From: Isoetes taiwanensis
Taxonomy: Eukaryota; Streptophyta; Lycopodiopsida; Isoetales; Isoetaceae
NCBI GenBank assembly: GCA_021234155.1
Contig: JAJEKV010000023.1
Coordinates: forward strand, 11,670,680-11,734,679
Direction: 5' to 3'
DNA: 64,000 bases
The notes beneath the pieces were generated by a model, which worked only from the letters and a program-made list of their open reading frames with translations, searched no databases and was not told the origin of the DNA. Made by a program: the position numbers and the translations under genes. Shown here piece after piece: positions 47,098 to 56,324 of the stretch; the stretch's first letter is position 1, and each line of letters opens with the position of its first letter.

Positions 47098-47639
47098 TTG
47101 TGGATTATTTTTTACTATCTGCTATGAATGAGTTTCCTTGTTTTATGGCTCCAAAGCCTATCATTGCTTTTAGAAAAAGTTTGTGCTGCTGCTTCCATAT
47201 TTTTCAGCAAAACTGTAACTCAGACCTCTTTCAGTGTGATTCAACATCCTTCTCAATTTTCTGTGGTTCAGAGCCTGGAAGAAGTGGATTAAAAACATGA
47301 TGAGAGTTTTGATGCACAGAAGCGATGCCATGCTTTACCTCCCTTTCTTTCAAAAATATTCTTGCCATCAGAGCAGCCGACACCAGCCCGGTGAAGGAAA
47401 TAAGACGAACATTGCATGTCGAAAACAAGAATCTGAGGATCCATTTTTAGTACCTGATAGCATTCGCAGTGCTGTTTAAGGCATAATGACTTCCTGCAGT
47501 TGCGTCCATGTTTAAGCCTGACCACCGAAGATGTGTGGATGCTCTCATCATGCTATCAAGTGAGCAATAAGTGTTAGAGTCCTTGCCTTCCATGTGCCCA
47601 TGAAAAAAAGGATCCTAGCAATGCTAAATCTGTACTTTG

Positions 47640-47961
47640 GGGTGAAAGCATGCTAGGGTGTACCATATAAATTACTTTTTAGGGAGTGCAAAACTACCCA
47701 GAAAAGTACCCAGTACTGGGTACTTGGAACTTTCACAAATGTCTCAATAAACAATAAGTTTGAGAATTGATTCATTCATTCTAGTTTCTAATGGTATTAT
47801 TATCCTTTGATACTATAGATTGACATGTTATTGACCTTCAATTCAATTTTTTTTTATTGATTTTAGTGGAAAGAAAACTATGAAAGTACCAGATTTAAAA
47901 GTATCCAGTGTAGGTACTTTTGAGGGTTCCAAAAGTGGTACACCGTAGCATGCTTTTACCC
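47640..47961. mobile_element. MITE with 28-bp TIRs
   Basis: The left end GGGTGAAAGCATGCTAGG mirrors the right end GTAGCATGCTTTTACCC. TTTG flanks both sides (47,636-47,639 and 47,962-47,965). Inside lie repeated GTACC/GGTAC phrases. Nested in the CACTA element, hence younger. Confidence 0.65.
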
Positions 47962-47965
47962 TTTG

Positions 47966-49010
47966 ACTTATACATATGTTTTAAATGCATATCACTCGAC
48001 AACCATAAAATAAATCGTTGATATTACTAGCATTCACATACACAGATATAATGAACAAGGGGTTTACAGATATTGATACTCCATGTGATCATTTAATTGG
48101 GGCTGAGTAGATTGCTGTGAAAACAAGAATATTGTCTCAAACTAACAGCTCTATGTAGTAGAAATTCTGTAAGGTCTAAAATGGTGCCATTCCTCATTCG
48201 CACTTTTTATACAAGCCATTGCAAGACAGCATGAGGCCCCTATAATCTTGACATCCTGCCACATCAAAAATGTCTATAAGGAGTGGTGCAGAGCCTAGCA
48301 TCTACACCAAGTTTGAACAGGCAGCCTAAATTGCATGCCAATCAAATATCAAGATGTTTATCAAAGTAGACTCCATCAATGTTTATGCAAGAAAAACTTG
48401 TATTGCAAATATACCAGCTAATTAATCTCTAGAAGAAATATCATTGCATAACACTTTTCGTCCAGTTACCAGTTGCATGAGAGACAAGAATCTCAAATCC
48501 TTTTCCTATAGCAGCATCCACACAGGCTGTTGTAACCCCAAACATAATGAGGGTTTTCCAAGGCTGCCAAAATCGGACACCATTTGAACCCTAGAAGCTA
48601 TTATCCCTGTTACTGCACCAGCTATATTTGATAATATGGACACATTAGATCTAAACATCCAACATATGAAGATGCATTCCCACTTGCAACAATGGATCCA
48701 AACCTTTGGAACACCAAGAGGAAGAGATCTAAATGGTGCAATAAGAAAAGTCCCACTACTTTCTCCTAAGCCAACAGGTCCAAGAAGACTTCCTTAGGCA
48801 TGCGAACTCTTGAGAGAACGTTTTAGTGCAGTACTCATAGTAAAAATAGCAGCATCATGTCTGTGCACTTGGCCCTACTTTGATTCGTAATGGTAAGAAA
48901 TAACCGAATTCTTTTTTCTAACAAATACATCTACACTACTACGTTTACCTAAATACAAAAGCAAGTCAAGAACCTTTTGGCAGGTAACGTACTGAATAGA
49001 AGCATAATAC
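47966..49010. other. CACTA interior, no gene recognised
   Basis: AT-rich sequence without domains or clear repeats. Confidence 0.35.
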
Positions 49011-49071
49011 CTAGAACTCCCAATTGCCAAAAGCATGGACTTGCCCTGACCTTTGTCTTGCCTACCAGCCA
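49011..49071 (-). pseudogene. Captured exon with GQGKS motif (putative)
   Basis: 61 nt between acceptor (tgtttcag) and donor (TAG|gtatta). It reads AGRQDKGQGKSMLLAIGSSR, which could include a P-loop-like GQGKS. A possible first exon ends at a donor (CTCA|gtaagt) near 49,142. The gene is not identified; it lies inside the CACTA element. Confidence 0.3.
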
Positions 49072-49318
49072 CTGAAACAAGCAAAGCAAAAGCCTAAAAT
49101 GGAAACTTAAATTTAATCCTACTGTAGGTGCAAAATAAACTTACTGAGGAACGGAAAAATGGAGCAAGTTGAAGGCGTCGGATGGGCGATGGCAGCAAGA
49201 ATCAGAGAGGTCGAATCTCATACTGGACGAAGTTTGGCGCCAAGCTTTTTTCTATTCTTGGCATGTATTTTTGTTCGGCGGGTGATAGAAATCAAATTCA
49301 TTTTCGGTTGTCGGTTTA

Positions 49319-49668
49319 GGGTGCATCCCCATTAGGCTGTTACGTCGCCTTGGCTTTGCTTCGTGGCAAGTAGCGACAAACAAAACTTGGTCGTATTATC
49401 TCTTCTCCAGCCTTATTTCGTCCTTCGTGGCAAAGGCAACTTCAAAAAACTCAGAAGTGCAAGAGGACTTCCGAATTCCTGAATTCAGAGCCGGGTTTGT
49501 CTTCTTGCTGGATTTGATTTGTCTTCTAGTGAAGAGATCGATTTCTTGCTCTGATTTCAGGTTTAGGAGCACTGAACTGCAACGGGAATGGTCTTCACGC
49601 AAATGCCTTTGCTTTGCTTACATGGCAAAGCTCCCAGAACTGGGTTCTACGGTAATGGGGATGCACCC
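49319..49668. mobile_element. Tourist-like (PIF/Harbinger) MITE
   Basis: 350 bp with terminal inverted repeat GGGTGCATCCCCATTA and a TTA target duplication at both sides (49,316-49,318; 49,669-49,671), the target preference of PIF/Harbinger elements. No transposase. The ORF across it is a by-product. Confidence 0.8.
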
Positions 49669-49860
49669 TTATCCAATGTCAAGGTTCGAAATTCTATATA
49701 GCCCATAAATAAACCCATCATGGTTCGAAACCCCTAGGAAAACGGTAGCGTGTTTTATATTTGGCATTAGGCTATTGCATGTAGAAACCTAATACCATTT
49801 TCTTGTATTCCAATAAAATGTTGTGGACGTGTTTAGCACTCTTCTTTACTATATAGTCAT

Positions 49861-50180
49861 GGTATTATAATGGTCATTGTATTTCCTTGCTCGGGTGACA
49901 AGTTTGAAGTCATTTGTTTGTGATGGGGTTGGTTCTTGTCATTCCAACCTTTGTTAAATTCCATGGAAATCAGACATTGAGTTGTTAGACCACCAATATT
50001 CATTCATTACAATTTTTTACCAAAACATAAAATCTTTGTATTATAATGGTCATTATATTTCCTCGCTTCAGCGACAAGCTTGAAGTCATTTGTTTGTGAT
50101 GGGATTCCAACCTTTTGTAAAATTCCATGGAAATCAAATGTTGTTTAACCAGTGAATTCATTCATTACAATTTTTAATTT
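49861..50180. repeat. Tandem duplication, period about 178 bp
   Basis: Two diverged copies share TATTATAATGGTCATT, GAAGTCATTTGTTTGTGATG and TCATTCATTACAATTTTT in order. Confidence 0.8.
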
Positions 50181-50357
50181 GTTGTTTCTTGGCATTGATG
50201 CATTTTCCATTGTGGTTATACATATTACTAGGTTCATATTGGCATCTTGCACCTTTTTAGCACGTTCATGTTTTTGTTGGCATTTTGGCAGTTGCTTCTC
50301 ACCATGAACAGTAGTGGCACCAACGACACTAGTAGTGCAAATAATTATTTACGAGGT

Positions 50358-50412
50358 CATGCGTCTTCGTCTTCGTCTCCGTCTCCGTCTTCCTCTTCCT
50401 CTTCCTCTTCTT
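50358..50412 (+). repeat. CGTCTT/CCTCTT microsatellite
   Basis: A run of GTCTTC- and CTCTTC-type hexamers within the CACTA interior. Confidence 0.85.
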
Positions 50413-50687
50413 CATCGCCATACTGAAGGCACAAAAACAAACCTAGAAATAACCTTGTTGAGGCATTGTACTTCAATCATGGAAGTTGTTTGGTGTAACA
50501 TGTCAGTGCTACATGTTCAATAAATCAAAGTTTGGGATGTGGACTTACAGACAACCCTTTCATATTAGTCATGTTGATAAATATAGAGTAGCTTTTGACT
50601 CTGAAATCATAGTACACTTTGAACAAAAAAGTAAAGCAAGCAGTAGGGATCGTAACCTTTGTGATGGTAAAGTATGTTTGCCTGTAC

Positions 50688-51178
50688 ACCCCAGCGTGAG
50701 AACCACTGAGCTTGCTTGTTCTTCCAGCAGGCTTTGAGGCGTTGGGGACCCATCGCCATGGTCAAAGCAAGGTTGGGCAAACGTGTATCACCCATAGCGA
50801 CCACCTTCTGGAAGTAAATGATATGGCGTTCCAATGCAGCCCGTTGAAGGGGTAGAAAACCTGTCTCCTGGAGTAGGATCTAGTATGGAACTGTGGACTT
50901 TACTCCAAGGGCTCGTGCCAAGAAGGCTTTCTGCACCTGCTCGAGGTCATTCCAGGTATTGAGGGATATCACCAGCCCCCACACTTCTGCCCCATACAAG
51001 AGGACCGGCTCGACCAAGGCCCGAAACAAGTGTGACTGGTGGCCCCAGGCATACAACTCTGCCTTGTGGCTGTTGTTCTGCATGGCATATAGTGCTTTCC
51101 AACCCGTCGTGACCCGCAATCTGATGGCAGCATCCCAGTGGGTGGTAGCAGAGAACTCGATCCCCAAGTACTTGTAAT
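50688..51178 (-). pseudogene. LINE reverse transcriptase C-terminal fragment
   Basis: Reads KYLGIEFSATTHWDAAIRLR and ALVEPVLLYGAEVWG, later LEQVQKAFLARALGVKSTVP. The segment GDTRLPNLALTMA follows in another frame. This is the region after the RT palm in non-LTR elements (YLG block and LYG-E-W block). Nested in CACTA; both ends cut. Confidence 0.8.
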
Positions 51179-51890
51179 GCATAATAAAAATACAAATGGT
51201 GCATTACCTCGAACATAATTGATTTCATTTTTTGATCTCCAATGATGATCTCTCCTCTATGAGATGAGGTTGCAAGTAGGGGGCAACTAGACCATGATGG
51301 CATTAGTGATGACTATATTGAAGATGAAGTTGTTCCAAGTGGTTCATGTTTTAATTTGCATATGAACTTGCATTTGCATTTGAATGATGATGAGTTGGAT
51401 GATATTGAACATGATATTGAAGACCATTATGATGCTTTATAACAATTTTGTTTTGAATATTTTGAAAAAGTTTGCTTTAAATTGATTTTTTGAAATATGA
51501 TTTAGCTATATAAGACATAAGAACATGCATATATGCATAAGAAGAAACACAGATGGTGGATATTATATTTAAGCAATACTTCTAACATTTTTTCCCTCAT
51601 ATAGTGGCATTGTTTTAAACTATGGATTTCTGCTTCAAAACACTACGACGTTGACACGTCCTTGAGGAAATCACATGATGTAAATCCCATCGATCCGAGC
51701 CATCGGATCGCCATTCTAGGAAGGGACGAGCGCCTATATTAGGCCATTTTCATTTTGGCTCGGTTATCGGCGTCTTCTCACAGCAGCTCTTCTTCTCCTC
51801 TCATGGCTTCCCTCCCTTCCCGCCCTGCTGACGGTGGCGCATGAGTCTTTTTCATTTGTATTTTTTGTTGTTCATGCCTCTTTGTTGTTC

Positions 51891-52160
51891 TCCACCTGTG
51901 AGTGTTGCTCTTCTTATGTTTCTGTTCCATCGCCCTGCTATTCTTATGTTTCTGTTCCATTGCCCTCTTGTTGTGTTGTTCTCCACCTACAGGTGATGCT
52001 ATTTATTTCCACCTCGAGGGTGATGCATATTTTTACATAATGGTTCTCCACCCGCTGGGTGATGCTTTATGCTGTTTATTTCCACCTCGAGGGTGATGCA
52101 TGTTTTTACATAATGGTTCTCCCTGTTTGGGTGATGCCTTTTCCACCCTATGGGTGATGC
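51891..52160 (+). repeat. Array of seven mini-hairpins in B1
   Basis: Units of 17-18 bp such as CCACCTACAGGTGATGC, CCACCCGCTGGGTGATGC and CCACCCTATGGGTGATGC lie at 51,891, 51,983, 52,009, 52,048, 52,082, 52,121 and 52,143. Most pair CACC with GGTG. The closing pair next to the loop is T-A in some and C-G in others, so pairing is kept while bases change. Confidence 0.7.
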
Positions 52161-52465
52161 TATCTTTTTTCATTATGTTCTTTTTTCTCTCTGTTTTCAT
52201 TTTGGACCTTCTTGGTGCAGCTTGTGCTTTTTTGTTTTCTTTGACCATTTACGGGTGTTCTTTTTTTGGGAGTTTTTGGTATTGCTTGCGGGGATTCCGT
52301 TTTTTACGCGTCTGGGGGTCCTGCTCTATTTCTGTTCGCCATCACCCCTCTCCTTCGGTTCTCTATGGACACATTCGGGGGAGGCTTTCGCCATTTTGCT
52401 GGGGTCATGCTCTCTTTTGCGTTCGCCATCAACTCGTTTCTCTCCGTTCTCCAGGCAACACATTC

Positions 52466-52560
52466 AAGGTTGTTGGCGACCATTTCTCATTAAGGTTTTC
52501 CTCGAAAACCCGAAAGGGCGGGGTTTTTTATCCCGATGAGAAGTTGTCGCCATTACCCTT
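52466..52560 (+). ncRNA. 3' structured motif of B1 (putative)
   Basis: The outer stem is GGCGAC(52,475)...TTCTCAT paired with ATGAGAA...GTCGCC (ending 52,551), with a 3/3 internal loop. Inside are hairpin GGTTTT-CCTCG-AAAACC (52,494-52,510) and hairpin CGGGG...TCCCG (52,519-52,535). The fold is a three-way junction. The core matches B2 almost exactly while the outer stem does not. Confidence 0.55.
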
Positions 52561-52739
52561 TTATTTTGCCTTGGCAAATTTCTTTTTAGGGGGTAGTCCG
52601 ATATTGTTCCTATGGTCGGCTATCCCCTCTCTCTTTCCCTAGTTTTCCACACATTGTATACTGCTGTTGTGATGAATGACAAGCCTATCTATCCTCTTCA
52701 TCTCAGCAGATTTTCTACAATGGTGGATAGTGGGTAGCT

Positions 52740-53375
52740 GCACACATGCGAACTACCCATGAAAAATAAAGGGAATATCCAATTATATAATTTGGACCCC
52801 ATAAAATACAATGCTAATAGATGTTTGGCTGGTGTACCTGCCGAAATCTTATCACCGGGATTAAAAAACCCCGCTCTTTCGGGTTTCGAGGAAAAACCTA
52901 GTGATAAGCCTTCGGCAGGGGCTTGGACAAAAACGTAGCGTAGAAATCGCCCCAAAACCCACGAATGGAGAAGTTGAAACGGATGCCGCCGCCAACCCAA
53001 CACAGGCCTCGCACATCACCAACACAAAAAAACGTAACAAAACAAACCTCCCAAAGTGGAGGGGCTGATCACGCGTGCCACGCGACAGTAAAACAAAAAC
53101 CTCGTCAAATAGAGGGGCTGGTCACGCGTGCCAGGCGACAAATACAATAAACAAAGAAGGGGGGAGGGTGGGTTCAAAGAGAATAAGGTACTGCTGAGAG
53201 AGAAGAGGAAGCGCCGATGAGACATTGATGCAGAACCGCGCCAAAAATACCGAACTCCCAACCAGAGAAGGCATGCGCCGCATGCATGCATGCAAGACAT
53301 CCATGCTCGCCCCATTCTAGAATGGCGATCCGATGTCTCGGATCGATGGGATTCTAGAATGGGGCTCGCATGAAA
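52740..53375 (-). mobile_element. Structured pyrimidine-rich element, copy B2
   Basis: Minus-strand copy in opposite orientation to B1. Its 5' palindrome is at 53,305-53,370 (outer CCCATTCTAGAAT arms around CGATCCGA/TCGGATCG). The body has repeated CCCCTC...GAGG hairpins with CACGCGTG palindromes (53,049-53,140), and the 3' motif is at 52,837-52,919. Left boundary approximate. Confidence 0.55.
52837..52919 (-). ncRNA. 3' structured motif of B2 (putative)
   Basis: The outer stem pairs 52,837-52,845 with 52,911-52,919 (CCTGCCGAA with TTCGGCAGG) and 52,848-52,855 with 52,901-52,908 (CTTATCAC with GTGATAAG), separated by a 2/2 loop. The enclosed core repeats that of B1: TTCCTCGAAACCCGAAAG, then GCGGGGTTTTTTAATCCCG. 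All 17 stem pairs are Watson-Crick although the sequence differs from B1. Confidence 0.6.
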
Positions 53376-53920
53376 CCAACAAACCGCCCGAATACCAAAG
53401 GACTTCCTTAACAAAACTAGGATCGAGGACGAAGGTCACAGGATGAACGCTAAAGAAGAGCCAAGGCCGAGAAAGGACATGCCACAGCATGAAAGAAACG
53501 CCAAATTGGCCAAACCAAGCAGGGAGAAGCCCCTTCCCTGCCTGGATTCAAATCAAAGAGAATAAGGTACTGCTGAGAGAGAAGAGGAAGCGCCGATGAG
53601 ACGTTGATGCAGAAACGCGCCTAAAATAGCGAACTCCCAACCAGAACGGGCATGCACCGCCCGCATGCATGCAAAACATGCATGCTCGTCCCATTCTAGA
53701 ATGGCGATCCGATGTCTCGGATCGATGGGATTCTAGAATGGGACTCGCATGAAACCAACAAACCGCCCGAATACCAAAGGACTTCCTTACAAACTAGGAT
53801 CGAGGACGAAGGTCATAGGACGAAGGCTAAAGGCCGGAAAAGGACAGCATGAAAGAAACGCCAAATTGGCCAAACCAAGCAGGAAGAAGCCCCTCCCCTG
53901 TCTGGAAAACAATTTAAAGA
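53174..53920. repeat. 379-bp tandem duplication including the palindrome
   Basis: Two copies start TCAAAGAGAATAAGGTACTG at 53,174 and 53,553 with about 90% likeness by eye. Each contains the ATTCTAGAATGG palindrome (53,305-53,370; 53,684-53,750), so the 5' part of B2 is doubled. Confidence 0.9.
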
Positions 53921-54512
53921 GAAATAGGTAAATGCCAAAATATGTAACAAAGCATTGATGTAAAACTACCAATATGTCTGGCAGTATAAGTCGACACAAT
54001 GACACAAATGAGTAACAAAATTGACCCAAAACTTTAGAACTAACAACGTTATGGTTGACATAAAGCTATTGATATAGTTGACTTTAAATGATGTCACAAA
54101 CTTTCTACAATACATGTGCAATTAGCATTACAAAAGCTAACATAGATATACCAAAAAATTGACACAAACCTTTCAGAAAAATGACATTGTGGTTGACGCA
54201 ACTGTATTGACACAAGTTTTGACGCAATTCAGTAAATTTGTGTCACTTTCGAGCTTCTGACACAAATTTGACAAACCTTACATGATAGTGACGTAGAGCT
54301 TGACGCAAAAAACCTATCCTGTTGTAGTGAAAGACAAAAAGCCGGCAAACATTTCAACCTATCAGTAGAAGTGCTACTCCATTCACTAATTGAACAATAT
54401 GCTACAACTCAGATCTCCTATCCATTTTCACAAATCTCAACACTGAATGATTTCTTGTTAAATAGACACCACATATGTCAGTTACTATCCTGGCCATACA
54501 ACATTACCACGC

Positions 54513-54588
54513 TTATGCACATTCTATGTGAATTCCTACTGCAGCACATTCGACAAACATCTCCACAAGCTTAACAGTGGTTGTGGTT
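54513..54588 (-). CDS. Putative last exon, unidentified gene
   Basis: After an acceptor (tttgccag) the open frame reads TTTTVKLVEMFVECAAVGIH and ends IECA with TAA at 54,513-54,515. It lies 184 bp outside the CACTA element and on the same strand as the exons at 54.8-56.0 kb, so it may end that gene. Confidence 0.4.
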
Positions 54589-54789
54589 CTGGCAAATCCA
54601 GTATAGACATCACACGATGTACAGATATAGTCAAATGGTTTAAGCTATAGCCATTCACTAAAGTCCATGCAGCATATTCACTTTCTCTGCAAGTCATGAT
54701 CATGGCTGTTTTATTGATATTATTAATACAGAAAGAACAACAATAAGACACTCCCAAATATTCAAGCGAAAATTAGCAACAAGTTGTAC

Positions 54790-54900
54790 CTGGCAAGACG
54801 ACAATAATCAGTAGAAGAAGGAATAGGCCATGGCAAAGAATTTAGCAGCATTTTCAACTACTCCCCTAGGCAACCCTTCGCCATCAGCTATAAAAAATTC
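54790..54900 (-). CDS. Putative exon, unidentified gene
   Basis: After an acceptor (gctttctacag) only one frame is open: EFFIADGEGLPRGVVENAA then KFFAMAYSFFY, followed by an in-frame TGA at 54,808 before a donor (CCAG|gtacaa) at 54,790. Either the protein ends here in one splice form or a base is off. Confidence 0.45.
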
Positions 54901-54937
54901 CTGTAGAAAGCACTACTTTAAACATAGCAAATTTGAT

Positions 54938-55052
54938 CTATTTGACCATGCAGGTTTCGTGAATGGTTGGAGGTCCATAAAGGCCTGTGCATTTAATTTT
55001 CGATCTGCAGTTGTTAGTTGGCTGAGCAAAAAGCAGTCCCAGTTTGATTGCT
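54938..55052 (+). pseudogene. Copia RNase H fragment
   Basis: Reads FDHAGFVNGWRSIKACAFNF and then RSAVVSWLSKKQSQF. This matches the copia RNase H segment D-AG...D-RSTSGY-F--GSAVSW-SKKQ with several substitutions, and stops soon after. A short decayed piece in an intron of the minus-strand gene. Confidence 0.55.
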
Positions 55053-55387
55053 AACTTCTAGTCCTGTTGTTTGCAAATGATTGATCTTGTATTTATCTGG
55101 AGGGGATTCTTAGATTAAGCATCCATGTATACATTTACCATTATTTCCAAGCTTTTAATTTTTTATCTATGCACACAGACCTAGACAATTCATATGAAAG
55201 TTAACACAGCATTCAGTCTGGAGGTAAGAAAAATATGCGCGCTGTTGCAACACTACCATTATAAAATCCATCAATAAATATCTCTCTCCTATTCCAGAAT
55301 ACTAGCTTTGTTCCTGCATTCCCAAGAGTGTTTTTAGGACATGACAAAATTTATTGTTATGCTAGGCACAACAACGACAATAACTAC

Positions 55388-55510
55388 CAGTAAATTCATA
55401 CAGCTTATCAATTGATGCATTTACTGTTTTCCTTGACATATCAAATGCAGAAGACAGCTCATTTGTGAAGAGGTTCTTGGTCTTAGCATCTACATTCGAG
55501 CTCTTTTGTG
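55388..55510 (-). CDS. Internal exon, unidentified gene
   Basis: 123 nt between acceptor (tactgcag) and donor (ACTG|gtagtt). One open frame reads QKSSNVDAKTKNLFTNELSS, then AFDMSRKTVNASIDKLYEFT, clearly coding in character. Phase does not fit directly to the 55,849-56,009 exon, so an exon between is likely. Confidence 0.6.
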
Positions 55511-55685
55511 CTGCAGTATACATAGCGGAATACATCAATATGCATTTAATGCAACCCTAAGCTGGCAGGTTATAATTAGCTATAACATTGAGAGTCTATG
55601 CCAAGAATGTTGTTATTTCTCATCCATATTTAAATTCGAAATGCCAGATTATGAAGATACCTATATAGATGTAAAAAAAACCTAC

Positions 55686-55790
55686 CTGACGTTTCCTTGT
55701 GAAGTCGCGCAGACTTTGTTGAGTATTGTAGTTCATTGTGCTCTCTAAAAATGCCCATCGCTCCATAGACATAACCTTCGACACACCAGA
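55686..55790 (-). pseudogene. Duplicated copy of the exon at 55.9 kb
   Basis: Reads MSMERWAFLESTMNYNTQQS and LRDFTRKRQ before a donor (GTCAG|gtaggt). It is a tandem copy (period about 163 bp) of the 3' two-thirds of the 55,849-56,009 exon. The C-terminal ten residues are frame-shifted relative to it. The acceptor side was not duplicated, so it is probably not spliced in. Confidence 0.5.
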
Positions 55791-55848
55791 TTATTGCAGA
55801 TTATCACCAGATTATGAAGATACCTATATAGATGTAAAAAAAAGCTAC

Positions 55849-56009
55849 CTGACTTTTTCTTGTGAAGCGGAATCGCTCAGACTTTGTTGAGTATTGTAGT
55901 TCATTGTGCTATCTAAAAATGCCCATCGCTCCATAGACATAACCTTCGACACAAAACCAGTGTAAATGACCTTGTTCAAGCCCCCGAAAGGATGCTTTGT
56001 AATCGATCC
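55849..56009 (-). CDS. Internal exon, unidentified gene
   Basis: 161 nt between acceptor (taaatag) and donor (GTCAG|gtagct). It reads GSITKHPFGGLNKVIYTGF, then VSKVMSMERWAFLDSTMNYN, then TQQSLSDSASQEKV. Long open frame, natural composition and clean splice sites make this the best-supported exon of an otherwise unidentified gene running leftwards to about 54.5 kb. Its upstream exons may lie beyond 56.1 kb or have been replaced by the pyrimidine-rich tract. Confidence 0.6.
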
Positions 56010-56281
56010 CTATTTACAGGAGAAATAAGAAGCATTTCCAAAAACATACTTCCGGTCAATAGGACAATAGGACGTCGTTTCGGGCATGCATTAACCTAGA
56101 CAAAATAATTAAAAATGGCTTATTGCTGCGTGATCCAAGCTCAAGCACTGCCTGCAAAGAGGGGTCCGACTCGAGGAGCCGTGGGAAAAACAGGAAAAGG
56201 AAACCGTAAATCGAAGGGATGAAATTAAAGTAAAAACTTTAAGGGTTAAGATTGCGCACAGACTATCACAAAACGCCTTTA

Positions 56282-56324
56282 TTGTTATATATAGATAGAT
56301 ATAGATAGATATAGATTATTTTAG
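56282..56324 (-). mobile_element. Possible Helitron 5' end
   Basis: On the minus strand a TCTATATATAACAATAAAGG sequence follows an AT-rich run, resembling Helitron 5' ends (TC plus A/T). No matching 3' end was paired with it. Confidence 0.2.

Larger units (their letters stand above)
51686..52690 (+). mobile_element. Structured pyrimidine-rich element, copy B1
   Basis: Starts with a palindrome (CGATCCGAGCCATCGGATCG, 51,691-51,710) followed by CCATTCTAGG. It continues as T/C-rich sequence with seven mini-hairpins and holds the 3' structured motif at 52,466-52,560. Non-coding; the ORFs at 52,100-52,642 are composition artefacts. B1 and B2 converge tail to tail. The right boundary is approximate. 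Confidence 0.6.
45077..54329. mobile_element. CACTA transposon, 9.25 kb, non-autonomous
   Basis: Begins CACTACAACATAATAGGG and ends in the inverse TTGTAGTG. The two terminal 40-bp stretches match as inverted repeats (CACTACAACA...TAGG). The target duplication is AAA at 45,074-45,076 and 54,330-54,332, the 3 bp expected for En/Spm-type elements. Subterminal zones (45,100-45,260 and 54,000-54,300) carry many direct and inverted copies of TGACGCAA and TGACACAA, the usual transposase-binding arrays. No TNP2-like transposase frame is present. The inside is a patchwork of host gene fragments, MITEs, a LINE piece and two structured elements. Confidence 0.9.

Noticed and set aside
49427-49708. 93-codon plus-strand ORF
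   Set aside because: It spans a Tourist-like MITE and uses its terminal repeat as coding sequence.
52494-52510. Loop TCCTCG resembling the L3 loop of HDV-like ribozymes
   Set aside because: No upstream P1 strand or J4/2 with the catalytic C could be placed; the order of stems does not give the nested double pseudoknot.
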